Shown: positions 1-7,688, numbered from the stretch's first letter. The stretch is DNA of 13,479 nt from Parvibaculum sp. (GCA_014359855.1 JACIYQ010000137.1:1-13479), one strand, 5' to 3'. Numbers and translations are program-made. Notes: generated from the sequence alone by a model not told the origin.

Positions 1-2
1 GC

Positions 3-596
3 ACGCAATCGGCGAGCGTCGCTCCCAAGCAGACGCCGCCCGACATCAACCCCGAAGAGCGCGACGCCGACAGCGGCGCCACGCGCTCGGTCACTCCATC
101 CTACCAAGCAAGGAAGCCCACCGTGCGCACTCTTCAATCGACCTCCAGCTCCTCGACGCCGACCGCCGCGAATCTCCATGTCGGGCGCGGCCTCAAGCTC
201 GAAGGCAAGATTCAGTCGTGCGACTCGCTGGTGATCGAAGGCGATGTGCAGGCAACCATCGAAAGCGGCACGCTGACGATTTCCGAAACCGGCGACGTGC
301 GCGGCGAAGCGACCGTCGATGCGGCGGAAATCAACGGCAAGTTCGACGGCACGCTGACCGTCAAGAAGTGCCTGACGATCAATTCGTCGGGGCGCGTGAC
401 GGGCACCGTACATTATGGCGAGCTGAAGGTCGAACAGGGCGGTCAGGTGAGCGGCGAGATCCGCGCCCAGTCCGCAGACGACGCTTCGGAGAAGCCGCGC
501 CTTGCTTCATCGGGCGGTAAGGACGAGAACAAATCGGGCGACAGCAGCACAATCAGCCAAGGCAACAGCTCAAGCCGCTCGGCGTCGATGATCTGA
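3..596 (+). CDS. Bactofilin-family cytoskeletal protein (5' end beyond window)
   Basis: Bactofilins polymerise without nucleotide into filaments at the cytoplasmic membrane and help localise cell-wall and morphology factors. The core, roughly from ANLHVGRGLKLEGKI to SGEIRAQ (about 100 residues), is the short-repeat beta-helix pattern of the family, with alternating hydrophobic residues and regularly spaced glycines (IEGDVQATIESG, INGKFDGTLTV, VSGEIRA). A Ser/Gly/Asp-rich disordered tail of about 40 residues follows. A GTG at 123 could be read as the start, but the frame is open without a stop back to base 3, and that part (APKQTPPDINPEERDADSG) looks like the Pro/Ser/charged disordered N-terminal tail usual in this family. 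I therefore treat the gene as 5'-truncated by the window, with 197 residues visible. Family assignment is firm; the true start is outside. Confidence 0.85.
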   Translation, partial: TQSASVAPKQTPPDINPEERDADSGATRSVTPSYQARKPTVRTLQSTSSSSTPTAANLHVGRGLKLEGKIQSCDSLVIEGDVQATIESGTLTISETGDVRGEATVDAAEINGKFDGTLTVKKCLTINSSGRVTGTVHYGELKVEQGGQVSGEIRAQSADDASEKPRLASSGGKDENKSGDSSTISQGNSSSRSASMI

Positions 597-606
597 TTTC
601 GGCCGT

Positions 607-860
607 TTAAGGAACGAGCCACTCCCCCTGCGCCGCAGCCGCCGAAAAGCGGATGCGTGCGCGGCGGTGGCCTGCGCGGCTCAGCACGACGACATCGGCT
701 TCCTCGAAAATGAACTCGAGGAGCGCGAAATTCATGCGCCCTTCTTCCAGTCTTTCAAGCGGCGGGACCGGGCATCCATGCCCCGCAGGAAGACGGTTCG
801 AACCGCCGGACCGCCCTCCTCCGAGAGGGTCGCGAATGCAGGTTTACGCAGGGGAGAGCT
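607..860 (-). pseudogene. Remnant of a pyridoxamine 5'-phosphate oxidase-family (FMN-binding) gene
   Basis: Two reading frames on the minus strand together resemble the two ends of a flavin-binding PNPOx-family protein. The upstream frame (860 to 732) reads SPLRKPAFATLSEEGG then PAVRTVFLRGMDARSRR, like the family's N-terminal 'PALATVGEDGxPxxRTVVLRGxD' strand pair, and ends at a TGA at 732-734. The other frame reads LERLEEGRMNFALLEF, then LSRAGHRRARIRF and GEWLVP, stopping at 607-609, like the family's C-terminal 'GRxNFAVL...GHRRARF...WLxP' end. The frame switch lies around 745-765. About 85 residues remain against about 190 expected from memory of the family, so the middle is lost. The family parallel is from memory; the frameshift and stop are visible. 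No start codon or promoter was recognised. Confidence 0.55.
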
Positions 861-1056
861 TGAATTCTCGACGCCTTCCCTCGGCAAGGCGAACGCCAGC
901 CCCTCCCTTTTCCTTCGTCCTTCGGCAGTAGCATCGCCAGGACGGCTGTTCTATTTTAGTCGTGTGGCCAGGGGGAGCCGCATCGCGCATCCCGCAGAAC
1001 CAAGCTCAATGTTACGGAAAGCGCGCCGGCATCAAGAATTCAGAGTCAGGTGAACA
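861..1056. other. Leader of the ketoacyl-synthase gene with no recognisable gene
   Basis: Together with the pseudogene this completes the 460-base stretch between the bactofilin and the ketoacyl synthase. I see no convincing reading frame, RNA or repeat in it. Plus-strand frames at 653-931 and 667-1053 have no family character and run antisense to the oxidase remnant. A TATTTT at 952-957 could be part of a promoter, but I see no -35 partner at a suitable distance. An AGGTGA at 1048-1053 is the probable ribosome-binding site for the GTG start at 1057, although the spacing is short. Confidence 0.4.
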
Positions 1057-2181
1057 GTGACCAAAGTCGTCATTAGCGGGACGGGCGTTTTCACGCCGCC
1101 CTACTCCGTCAGTAACGAGGAACTCGTCGATACCTTCAACACTTATGCGCGCAAGCACAATGAGGAGAACGCCGCCGCGATCGAGCGCGGCGAGATGGAG
1201 GCGCTGGCGGAATCGAACGTCGAGTTCATCGTCAAGGCGTCCGGTATCGAGTCGCGCTATGTGATGAACAAGTCGGGGATCGTGGACCCCGACATCATGG
1301 CGCCGAGGCTCCGGCAGCGCTCGAACGACGAGCCGTCGATCCTCGCAGAGATGGCGGTGGACGCGGCGAAGAAAGCGATGGCGCGCGCGAACAAGACGCC
1401 CGCCGATATCGACGCCGTTCTCGTCGCCTGTTCGAACCTCGAACGGCCCTACCCCGCCATTGCCGTCGAAGTGCAGGACCTGCTCGGCATCGAGGGTTTC
1501 GGCTTCGACATGAACGTCGCCTGCTCATCCGCAACTTTCGGCATCCAGACCGCCTGCGACATGCTGCGCTCGGGCTCGGTCCGTGGCGTGCTGATCGTCG
1601 ATCCGGAAATCTGCTCCGGCCACCTCAACTTCCGCGACCGCGACAGTCATTTCATCTTCGGCGACGTGTGCACCGCGATCGTTCTGGAGCGCGCGGAAAC
1701 CTGCACGGCGAAGGGTGCCTGGGAAGTTCTCGGCACGCGGTTGAAGACGAAGTTTTCCAACAACATCCGCAACAATTTCGGCTTCCTCAATCGCGCGACG
1801 CCCGAAGGCATCGGCGCGAAGGACAAGCTCTTCGTGCAGGAAGGCCGCAAGGTCTTCAAGGAAGTCGTGCCGATGGTCTCTCAGCTCATTCTCGACCACC
1901 TGGCGGACGAAGGGCTCGACCCGAAGGACCTGAAGCGGATGTGGCTGCATCAGGCCAACAAGAGCATGAACGATTTCATCGGCCGCAAGGTGCTGGGGCG
2001 CGATCCGGAACGGCACGAACAGCCGAACATCCTGCAGGAATATGCGAACACGAGTTCGGCGGGCTCCATCATCACCTTCAGCCAGTTCAACGAAGACCTG
2101 AAGGAAGGCGATCTCGGGCTCATCTGCAGCTTCGGCGCAGGTTACTCGGTCGGCAATGTGCTGGTGAGAAAGCGCGCCTGA
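1057..2181 (+). CDS. Beta-ketoacyl-ACP synthase III-like enzyme (thiolase fold)
   Basis: A 374-residue KAS III/FabH-type protein, predicted to carry out decarboxylative Claisen condensation of an acyl-CoA (or acyl-ACP) with malonyl-ACP. The catalytic triad is visible: Cys156 in NVACSSATFG, His298 in WLHQANKSM and Asn331 in EYANTSSAGS. The C-terminal glycine loop SFGAGYSVGNVLV is also present. It is longer than classical FabH (about 320 residues), with an extra charged segment at residues 30-90. It resembles the longer proteobacterial KAS III-like proteins, some of which use medium-chain acyl-CoAs from beta-oxidation; that link is from memory. The start is GTG, giving the family N-terminus TKVVISGTGVFTPP, preceded by AGGTGA. 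It stands alone and converges on the next operon. Whether it is the main initiator of fatty acid synthesis or an accessory enzyme cannot be told here. Confidence 0.88.
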   Translation: MTKVVISGTGVFTPPYSVSNEELVDTFNTYARKHNEENAAAIERGEMEALAESNVEFIVKASGIESRYVMNKSGIVDPDIMAPRLRQRSNDEPSILAEMAVDAAKKAMARANKTPADIDAVLVACSNLERPYPAIAVEVQDLLGIEGFGFDMNVACSSATFGIQTACDMLRSGSVRGVLIVDPEICSGHLNFRDRDSHFIFGDVCTAIVLERAETCTAKGAWEVLGTRLKTKFSNNIRNNFGFLNRATPEGIGAKDKLFVQEGRKVFKEVVPMVSQLILDHLADEGLDPKDLKRMWLHQANKSMNDFIGRKVLGRDPERHEQPNILQEYANTSSAGSIITFSQFNEDLKEGDLGLICSFGAGYSVGNVLVRKRA

Positions 2182-2195
2182 CGACGCGCTTTCTC
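2166..2195 (+). terminator. Perfect 11-bp hairpin between convergent genes, probable terminator
   Basis: GAGAAAGCGCG (2166-2176) pairs perfectly with CGCGCTTTCTC (2185-2195) around an 8-base loop that holds the TGA stop of the ketoacyl synthase. It lies in the 21-base gap between convergent genes and could serve both strands. The following T-run is weak and displaced (about 2211-2215), so rho-independent action is likely but not certain. Confidence 0.6.
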
Positions 2196-2202
2196 CTTCG
2201 CG

Positions 2203-2574
2203 TTACTTTTTCAGCGGCTCGACGGTGACGATGCGGAATGTCTGCATCTCGCCGTCCTGTTCCTGCACCGAAAGATATTCGCCCGCCTTGAACTCATGCC
2301 GGTCGAGCTTGAAGAAGGGCTCGTCGGCTTCAGGCGTCGACAAGTCGTAGTCGATCGCCCAGCCGCGGCCGATATGGCGCATCAGACCCTTCTGGTCTCC
2401 CTCACCCGCCCAGAAACGGCGCACGGTGCATTCCTTCGAATGCGCCTTCCAGGCCTGTGGATCGAGTTTCATCTCCGCATCGAGGGGGAGCACGAGATCG
2501 TAGCCGTGAGCGGGTGAGCCGTTGGGGTGTTCCTCGTTGCGCGCAAGGGTCATATGAACGTGGTAGAGGGTCAT
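2203..2574 (-). CDS. Small conserved-looking protein of unknown function
   Basis: A 123-residue protein I do not recognise. It begins MTLYHVHMTLARNEEHPNG, an opening strand with histidines, followed by GYDLVLPLDAEMKLDP and later GRGWAIDYDLSTPEADEPFFK and HEFKAGEYLSVQEQDGEMQTFRIVTVEPL. The alternating pattern suggests a mostly beta, soluble cytoplasmic protein; no signal peptide or membrane segment is seen. The C-terminal half, with paired short strands after 'AGEYLSV', could be a small barrel. It is the last gene of the minus-strand stress operon, starting 32 bases after the universal stress protein stop, with a GGAAGA ribosome-binding site just upstream of its ATG. Codon use matches its neighbours, so I regard it as a real gene. 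Function unknown. Confidence 0.75.
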   Translation of the reverse strand: MTLYHVHMTLARNEEHPNGSPAHGYDLVLPLDAEMKLDPQAWKAHSKECTVRRFWAGEGDQKGLMRHIGRGWAIDYDLSTPEADEPFFKLDRHEFKAGEYLSVQEQDGEMQTFRIVTVEPLKK

Positions 2575-2606
2575 TCAATCTTCCGTTTCTTCAATGTGCC
2601 GGGTTT

Positions 2607-3467
2607 TCAATGTGCCATGAGCACGGGGATCGTGGCGTGCGAGCGGACATGCTGCGTCGCGCCGCCAATGATGAATTCGATGAGACGGCTGTGGCTGTAG
2701 CCGCCCATGACGAGAAGGTCCGTCTTCGCCTTTTCGGCGTGTTCGAGCAAGACTTCGCCCGTGGCGCGTCCCGCCGCGTCGACAAGATGCACGTCGGCGA
2801 CGATGCCGTGGAGTTCGAGATAATCCGCCAGCGTCGAGCCGGGCGCGGGATCGAGCTCCTTGCCGCCGATACAGAGGATCGTCACCTTCTTCGCCGTTTC
2901 GAGGAAGGGGATTGCTGCCGTGACGGCGCGGGCGGCTTCCGCACTCTCGTCCCAGCCGATGCAGACGGAGCCGCCGACGGGATTCCACGCTTTCTTCGGC
3001 GCAATGAGAACGGGGCGCCCGGCGCTCATCATGGCCGCTTCGAGCGCGGTGCCGCCGACCACGCCGGTCGTACCCTCGCCGAAGACGATGAGGTCCGAGA
3101 GGCGGCTATGCGTGGCGACGACCTCGTCTCGGCGGCCTGTGACGTCGAGAAAGCGGACCGACGGGAGCACGGGTTCGCCGCCCTTCTGCGCGACGGCAAC
3201 GCCCGCCTCCTTCGCCACCTTTTCGAGTGCCGCCTTCACGTGGCCCGATGCCTGATCCGCGCCTTCGCGCGCCGCCTGCATCAGATCCTCGATCACCTGG
3301 CCCGACACGCCATCGCCGAGATAGGGCAGCGCTTCCGTGGGGTCTGGCCGGACGAAGAGACCGACAAGCTGCGCCCCGAAGCCGCGCGCAACCGAGAGCG
3401 CCGTCGCGAGCACTTCGTCATCCTCCGCCCTTCCGGCGAGAGGCACGAGAATCTTACGAACGGACAT
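2607..3467 (-). CDS. Two-domain universal stress protein (UspA family)
   Basis: A 286-residue cytoplasmic protein with two Usp domains. Domain 1 starts VRKILVPLAGRAEDDEVLATA. Domain 2 starts near residue 167 (SVCIGWDESAEAARAV) and ends with the nucleotide-binding signature around residues 255-271, MGGYSHSRLIEFIIGGAT, followed by IPVLMAH. Domain 1 has a degenerate version (VFGEGTTGVVGGTALEAAMM), so ATP binding, if any, is more likely in domain 2. Its ATG lies 2 bases past the preceding gene's stop, with AAGGAG inside that gene's last codons, so translation is probably coupled. A 10-bp direct repeat (TCAATGTGCC at 2591-2600 and 2607-2616) duplicates the stop-codon region, a small slippage trace without effect on the protein. 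Family identity is firm; the specific stress role is inferred from context. Confidence 0.9.
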   Translation of the reverse strand: MSVRKILVPLAGRAEDDEVLATALSVARGFGAQLVGLFVRPDPTEALPYLGDGVSGQVIEDLMQAAREGADQASGHVKAALEKVAKEAGVAVAQKGGEPVLPSVRFLDVTGRRDEVVATHSRLSDLIVFGEGTTGVVGGTALEAAMMSAGRPVLIAPKKAWNPVGGSVCIGWDESAEAARAVTAAIPFLETAKKVTILCIGGKELDPAPGSTLADYLELHGIVADVHLVDAAGRATGEVLLEHAEKAKTDLLVMGGYSHSRLIEFIIGGATQHVRSHATIPVLMAH

Positions 3468-3469
3468 GA

Positions 3470-4345
3470 TCAGTCTCCTTGGTTGTTTTCTTCAGGCGCG
3501 AGCCTCGGCTCGCGCTCGCGGCCAAGCAGCAGAACGGGGCAGCCCGCGGCAGCGGACAATCGTCCCGCATCGTCGTCGTCGCCGAACCAGTCCGCATTGA
3601 CTACAAGCAATCCGACGCCCGACTGCCGCGCGGCGGCAGCGATGTCGGCCGGGCCAAGCCCTCGGGCCGGCAGACGCATGAATGCGGCGCCAAAGCGCGC
3701 GGCCAGCGCTTCGGCGAAGGCGCTGCATGTTTCACCCGCGCTCGACCCTTCGTCCACCACGGCGACGGAGCGCCCCGGCAGGAACTGCTGAAGGGAGGGC
3801 GTGGAACGTTTTGGCGCCGGGCCGTGGACCGGAAGCGAAGAACGCAGGCCCGCGCCACGCGAGACGAGAAGCACGTCGGCCCGCGTCTCGCGCGTTGCGG
3901 CGCGAACGGCGCGGCCCACCTCGCGCGCGGTCTCTCCCGGCGCCCTGATGACCAGCGTGTCTTCCGGCGAGGCGCTTGCCGCAAGCGACGCGAGCGGGCG
4001 GCCCCGGCGCACATCGAAGCTCCAGTCCACATGCGCTTCCGCCGCGATGCGGGCGAGCATGCGCCTGGCACTCTCGGCCTGCGCCTTCATGGCACGGAGC
4101 ATGCGCTCGGGATCGAGTTCGCGGACATCGCCCGAAAAAGAAACCTCGCGCGCGAAGGGAAGGCTCGCCAGTGCGATGAGATTGTCGTCCTCGACGAAGA
4201 CACCCTTGAGGCGCGCGTCGACGGACGCTGCGAGACGCGCGGCAAGCGACAGCGCTTCGCGGGCGACGAAAGACGTATCGAGGCCGATCACGACGCGCGG
4301 CCGCTCCGCGGCGCCGCCTTCCGGTTTCCTGTCCGGGCTTGCCAT
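3470..4345 (-). CDS. Diverged universal-stress-type (HUP-fold) protein
   Basis: A 291-residue protein. Residues 15-115 read as an alpha/beta Usp-like domain: RVVIGLDTSFVAREALSLAARL is strand 1 plus helix, and DARLKGVFVEDDNLIALASLPF is strand 2 with the usual 'VEDxxL' after it. The second half (about 185-280) has strands FLPGRSVAVVDE and VGLLVVNADW and ends CPVLLLGRE, similar to the Usp 'CPVLVV' end. The glycine-rich ATP motif G-2x-G-9x-G-S/T is missing, so it may be a non-ATP-binding relative. The start is set at the ATG sharing its A with the TGA of the Lon-like gene, with AGGAAGG upstream. The same frame is open farther upstream to about 6088, but that stretch is Arg/Gly/His-rich antisense-type translation and is rejected. 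Regulatory role alongside the protease is an inference. Confidence 0.8.
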   Translation of the reverse strand: MASPDRKPEGGAAERPRVVIGLDTSFVAREALSLAARLAASVDARLKGVFVEDDNLIALASLPFAREVSFSGDVRELDPERMLRAMKAQAESARRMLARIAAEAHVDWSFDVRRGRPLASLAASASPEDTLVIRAPGETAREVGRAVRAATRETRADVLLVSRGAGLRSSLPVHGPAPKRSTPSLQQFLPGRSVAVVDEGSSAGETCSAFAEALAARFGAAFMRLPARGLGPADIAAAARQSGVGLLVVNADWFGDDDDAGRLSAAAGCPVLLLGREREPRLAPEENNQGD

Positions 4346-6879
4346 CAACTGCCCTTCCTGACGCTGTTGCCGTCGTCCGAGCGCTGGGCGAAGCGGCGCT
4401 GATTGTCCGCGAAGGCGGCAAGGCGCTCTTCCGCGCGGGCAAAGATCGAGCCCGCCGGGAAATGGCCATCCGCTCCTCGCACGCCCGCTGGCGCGCCCAT
4501 GAGAAGCTCGACGCCTTCTTCCACATGCTCGACAGGATAGATCGCGAACACGCCGCGTTCCACCGCATCGACGACGTCCTGACGCAACATCAGATGCTTC
4601 ACATTCGAGGCGGGAATGAGGACGCCCTGATCGCCCGTGAGACCGCGCCGCATGCAGATGTCGAAAAAGCCCTCGATCTTGTCGTTGACGCCGCCGATCG
4701 CCTGCACTTCGCCGAGTTGGTTGACGGAGCCCGTGACCGCGAGGCCTTGCGCGATCGGCGCTTCGGCGAGCGCGGAAATCAGCGCGTAAAGTTCCGCCGA
4801 GGAGGCGCTGTCGCCATCGACGACGCCATAGGACTGCTCGAAGACGACGCTCGCGCTCATGGAAAGCGGTATCTCCGGCAGGAACTGGCCTGAGATGTAA
4901 CCCGACAGGATGAGCACACCCTTGGTGTGAATCGGACCGCCCAGCGCCACCTCGCGCTCGATGTCGATGACGCGGGCGCTGCCGAGGCCCATGCGCACGC
5001 GCGCGGTGATGCGGCTCGGACGCCCGAAGGTGATGCTGCCCATCGAAAGAACGGAGAGGCCGTTCACCTGACCGATGCGCTCGCCCTCGGTGTCGATCAT
5101 CACAATGTCGCGCGTGATCATTTCGAGACTGCGTTCGCGCAGGCGGTCGGCGCGGCCGATCTGCGCCTCGACTGCCTCGTCCACATGACCTGCGGTGATT
5201 TCCGTCGCGCCCGCGCTGCGCGCGATGTGGTCTGCCTCGCACATGAGGTCGACGATGGGACGCATGACCATCGACAGTTTTTCCGCATCCTCCGCCTGAC
5301 GCGAGGAGCGCTCGATGATACGGCCGACGCCGGAGCGGTCGAGCGGCAGCAGGCCCTCGTCGCGGCAGGTGCTCGCGAGCAGGCGCGCATAGAAGAGATC
5401 GTTCTCCGCTTCGCGGTCGATCTCGTCCTCGAAGTCGGCGGCGACCTTGAAGAGTTCGCCGAAGTCCGGATCGAGATTGCTCAGCACATAATAGAGGTAG
5501 CGGTCGCCAAGCAGGATGACCTTCACGTTGAGCGGGATGGGATCGGGCTCGAGGGAAACCGTGCTTACGAGGCTCAGATATTCGCCCGGGCTTTCGATGA
5601 CGAGCTTGCGGCGGCGGATGGCGCGCTTCAACGCGTCCCAGGCGAGCGGTTCGCGCAGCAGCTTCAGCGCGTCGATGAGAAGATAGCCGCCATTCGCGCG
5701 GTGGAGAGAGCCCGGCTTGATGAGCATGAAGTCGGTGACGAGCGCGCCCATCTGCGGCATGTGCTCCACGCGGCCAAGCAGGTTCGCCATGGTTGGATGA
5801 TCCTCGTAGAGGATCGGAGCGCCGCCGCCGATATAGCCGCCCGCATCGGCGACATCCTGCGCCCGCGACGTGGCGGCGCCGCCCTTGCGCGCCTCGGCGC
5901 TGTTGTCGACGGCGACATTCACCTCGTAGCGGCGAAAGGGATCGCTTTGCGCGACGCCGGCGCCGCGGCCCTGCATCATCGCCTGCATGGCGGAGAGAAC
6001 GCGCTGCTGCTCGTTTTCGCCTTCGCCACCGCCGCTCGCGAACATGCCGATGTTGGCGATGAGGTCGGCGGTCACGTCGTCGAACCACTTCCTGACCGCC
6101 GGGAGGCCCTCGAAATGCGCGCGCAGTTCACGAATGGACTGCGCAACGGCGCGATCGGCTACTTCGCGGTTCAGGTCGCGGACACGCTGGAAATGTTCCT
6201 TTTCCCAGCCCGGAATGCGCTCGATGGTTTCGGCGAGTTCCTTCTGCAGCGACTGGATCGTCGCCTCGATGCGCTTGCGGTCCTCCTCGGGGAGCTTGTT
6301 GAACTCGTCGGGTTTCACGACATTGCCGTCATGCACGGGCGCAAGCGCGAAGCCGGCGGGCGTGCGAAGAAGCGCGATGTCCTGCGCCTCGGCCTTGCCC
6401 CGAAGTTCCTCGAAGGCCTGTTCCTGGCGCTCCTGGTATTCCTCGTCGATGGACTGGCGGCGGTTCTGATATTCCTCGCTTTCGAGGATCGAAGGGATCG
6501 TGACCTTCAGGTCTTCGACGAGACGGTCCATGCCCTCCTTGAGAAGGCGGCCCGTGCCCGCGCCGAGTTCAAGCGCAACCGGCTTGTGCGGCGTCGTGAA
6601 ATTATTGACATAGACCCAGTCGGAGGGCGCGCGCTCCTTCATCGCGGCGCTGGCAAGAAAGCGCAGCACCGCCTCGTGCTTGCCCGCGCCGTCCGGCCCG
6701 AGCACGAAGATGTTGTAGCCCTGGCGGCGGATGCCGGTGCCGAAACGCAGCGCATCGAGAACGCGCTCCTGTCCGACAAGGCCGGTATGGTCGTCCAGTT
6801 CCGCAGTGGTGCCAAATTCGAACTGGCTCACATCGCAGGCGCGATAAAGGAGTTCGGAGGGGACCGGTTCGACCGCCAT
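4345..6879 (-). CDS. Lon-like ATP-dependent protease (AAA+ plus S16 Ser-Lys peptidase)
   Basis: An 844-residue protein of the LonB/LonC/YcbZ-type group rather than classical LonA, as it lacks the LonA N-terminal substrate domain. The N-terminal part has a Walker A-type loop at residues 61-67 (GPDGAGKH, with His where Thr/Ser is usual). A charged coiled-coil-like segment follows at about 130-260 (EEYQNRRQSIDEEYQERQEQ). The second ATPase half has HRANGGYLLIDALKLL (about 393-408) in the Walker B position, without the usual Asp-Glu pair. The protease domain spans about 590-790, with Ser691 in VDGDSASSAE and Lys734 in GGVNDKIEG. Their 43-residue spacing equals that of E. coli Lon. Family members degrade unfolded or regulatory proteins. 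It heads an operon with two stress-type genes, suggesting protein quality control. ATP binding may be weakened by the changed P-loop. Confidence 0.9.
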   Translation of the reverse strand: MAVEPVPSELLYRACDVSQFEFGTTAELDDHTGLVGQERVLDALRFGTGIRRQGYNIFVLGPDGAGKHEAVLRFLASAAMKERAPSDWVYVNNFTTPHKPVALELGAGTGRLLKEGMDRLVEDLKVTIPSILESEEYQNRRQSIDEEYQERQEQAFEELRGKAEAQDIALLRTPAGFALAPVHDGNVVKPDEFNKLPEEDRKRIEATIQSLQKELAETIERIPGWEKEHFQRVRDLNREVADRAVAQSIRELRAHFEGLPAVRKWFDDVTADLIANIGMFASGGGEGENEQQRVLSAMQAMMQGRGAGVAQSDPFRRYEVNVAVDNSAEARKGGAATSRAQDVADAGGYIGGGAPILYEDHPTMANLLGRVEHMPQMGALVTDFMLIKPGSLHRANGGYLLIDALKLLREPLAWDALKRAIRRRKLVIESPGEYLSLVSTVSLEPDPIPLNVKVILLGDRYLYYVLSNLDPDFGELFKVAADFEDEIDREAENDLFYARLLASTCRDEGLLPLDRSGVGRIIERSSRQAEDAEKLSMVMRPIVDLMCEADHIARSAGATEITAGHVDEAVEAQIGRADRLRERSLEMITRDIVMIDTEGERIGQVNGLSVLSMGSITFGRPSRITARVRMGLGSARVIDIEREVALGGPIHTKGVLILSGYISGQFLPEIPLSMSASVVFEQSYGVVDGDSASSAELYALISALAEAPIAQGLAVTGSVNQLGEVQAIGGVNDKIEGFFDICMRRGLTGDQGVLIPASNVKHLMLRQDVVDAVERGVFAIYPVEHVEEGVELLMGAPAGVRGADGHFPAGSIFARAEERLAAFADNQRRFAQRSDDGNSVRKGS

Positions 6880-6913
6880 ATCGTTTGTTTTGCCTTATCT
6901 GGTCGTATGCCTC

Positions 6914-6930
6914 TCGCCCGGACCGGGCGA
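6914..6930. promoter_or_regulatory. 17-bp perfect palindrome in the divergent protease/hydrolase gap
   Basis: TCGCCCGG-A-CCGGGCGA is a perfect 8-bp inverted repeat around one base. It lies in the 179-base gap between the two divergent genes, 35 bases from the protease ATG. It could be an operator or the start of the protease mRNA. A possible minus-strand promoter just outside it has TTGTCC (6959-6964) and TAAGCT (6937-6942) with 16 bases between. A third related GGGCGAGC follows at 6932-6939. The role is unproven. Confidence 0.4.
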
Positions 6931-7058
6931 AGGGCGAGCTTAGCCTCATAGCGATCATGGACAAAGCCGGGGTTTGACCGCAATCGGACAGTTCCGCACA
7001 GGCATTTTGTCCTCCCGCAATCGACAGACGGGCGGAAGGCCCTTAAGTTTCGCCTCCC

Positions 7059-7679
7059 ATGACACAGCCGAAGCAGAAGCAGTCGAGGAAAAAAGCCGCC
7101 GCGCCGCCGCGCGCCTGGCAGCGCATGCTGAGCGGGCGACGGCTCGACCTGCTCGACCCTTCGCCGCTCGATGTGGAAATCGACGATATCGCGCACGGGC
7201 TTGCGCGCGTTGCCCGCTGGAACGGGCAGACGAAGGGCGACCATGCCTTCACGGTGGCCGAGCATTGCGTGCTGGTAGACGACATCTGCACGCGCTTCCG
7301 GCCCGGCTGGCCCGCGAAGTGGAGGCTTGCGGCACTGCTGCACGATGCGCCCGAATATGTGATTGGCGACATGATCAGCCCGTTCAAGGCCGCGCTCGGC
7401 ATCGACTACAAGGCCTTCGAGCACCGGCTGGCGGCGGCGATCCATGTGCGCTTCGGGCTGCCCTCCGAACTGCCGCAATCGGTCGAGGAGCAGATCAAGC
7501 GGGCGGACCATGCGTCGGCCTTTTTCGAGGCGACGCAGATCGCCGGTTTTTCGGATGAAGAGGCGGCGCGGCTCTTCGGGCGGCCAAGAGGGCTCACCCC
7601 GATGCGGATCGAACCCCTGCCGACGAAGAAGGCGCAGGCGCGGTTTCTGGCGCGTTTCGAGGAACTGGCGGGCGCGTGA
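7059..7679 (+). CDS. HD-domain phosphohydrolase (YfbR/COG1896-like)
   Basis: A 206-residue metal-dependent phosphohydrolase. The metal-ligand pattern is visible: His69 in FTVAEHC, the HD pair His95-Asp96 in AALLHDAPEY and Asp150 in KRADHASAFF. This matches the YfbR-like nucleotidase/HD group, which removes phosphate from nucleotides; the true substrate is not evident. The motif WNGQTKGDHAFTVAEHCVLV is typical of alphaproteobacterial members. The first 18 residues are Lys/Pro-rich and probably disordered. No good ribosome-binding site precedes the ATG; a GGAAGG lies about 20 bases upstream. The last 22 codons before the end are repeated at 92% identity about 660 bases downstream (see the remnant entry). 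It is divergent from the Lon-like operon. Confidence 0.85.
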   Translation: MTQPKQKQSRKKAAAPPRAWQRMLSGRRLDLLDPSPLDVEIDDIAHGLARVARWNGQTKGDHAFTVAEHCVLVDDICTRFRPGWPAKWRLAALLHDAPEYVIGDMISPFKAALGIDYKAFEHRLAAAIHVRFGLPSELPQSVEEQIKRADHASAFFEATQIAGFSDEEAARLFGRPRGLTPMRIEPLPTKKAQARFLARFEELAGA

Positions 7680-7688
7680 CGTGTGCAA

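Noticed and set aside
123..596. GTG at 123 as the bactofilin start
   Set aside because: The frame is open back to the window edge and the upstream part has typical disordered-tail composition, so the start is outside the window.
653..1053. Two plus-strand frames in the gap before the ketoacyl synthase
   Set aside because: They are antisense to the oxidase remnant, overlap each other and show no domain.
2457..3791. Plus-strand frame of 444 residues antisense to the universal stress genes
   Set aside because: No family character, spans several real genes on the other strand, and starts inside the unknown small gene.
4346..6088. Minus-strand frame extending upstream of the diverged Usp-type gene
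   Set aside because: It is Arg/His/Gly-rich translation in the wrong frame of the Lon-like gene. The overlap ATG at 4345 with a good ribosome-binding site is the real start.
4927..6951. Long plus-strand frame antisense to the Lon-like protease (674 residues)
   Set aside because: High-GC antisense artefact: low-complexity Ala/Arg/Asp composition, no motifs, and it mirrors the real gene's codons.
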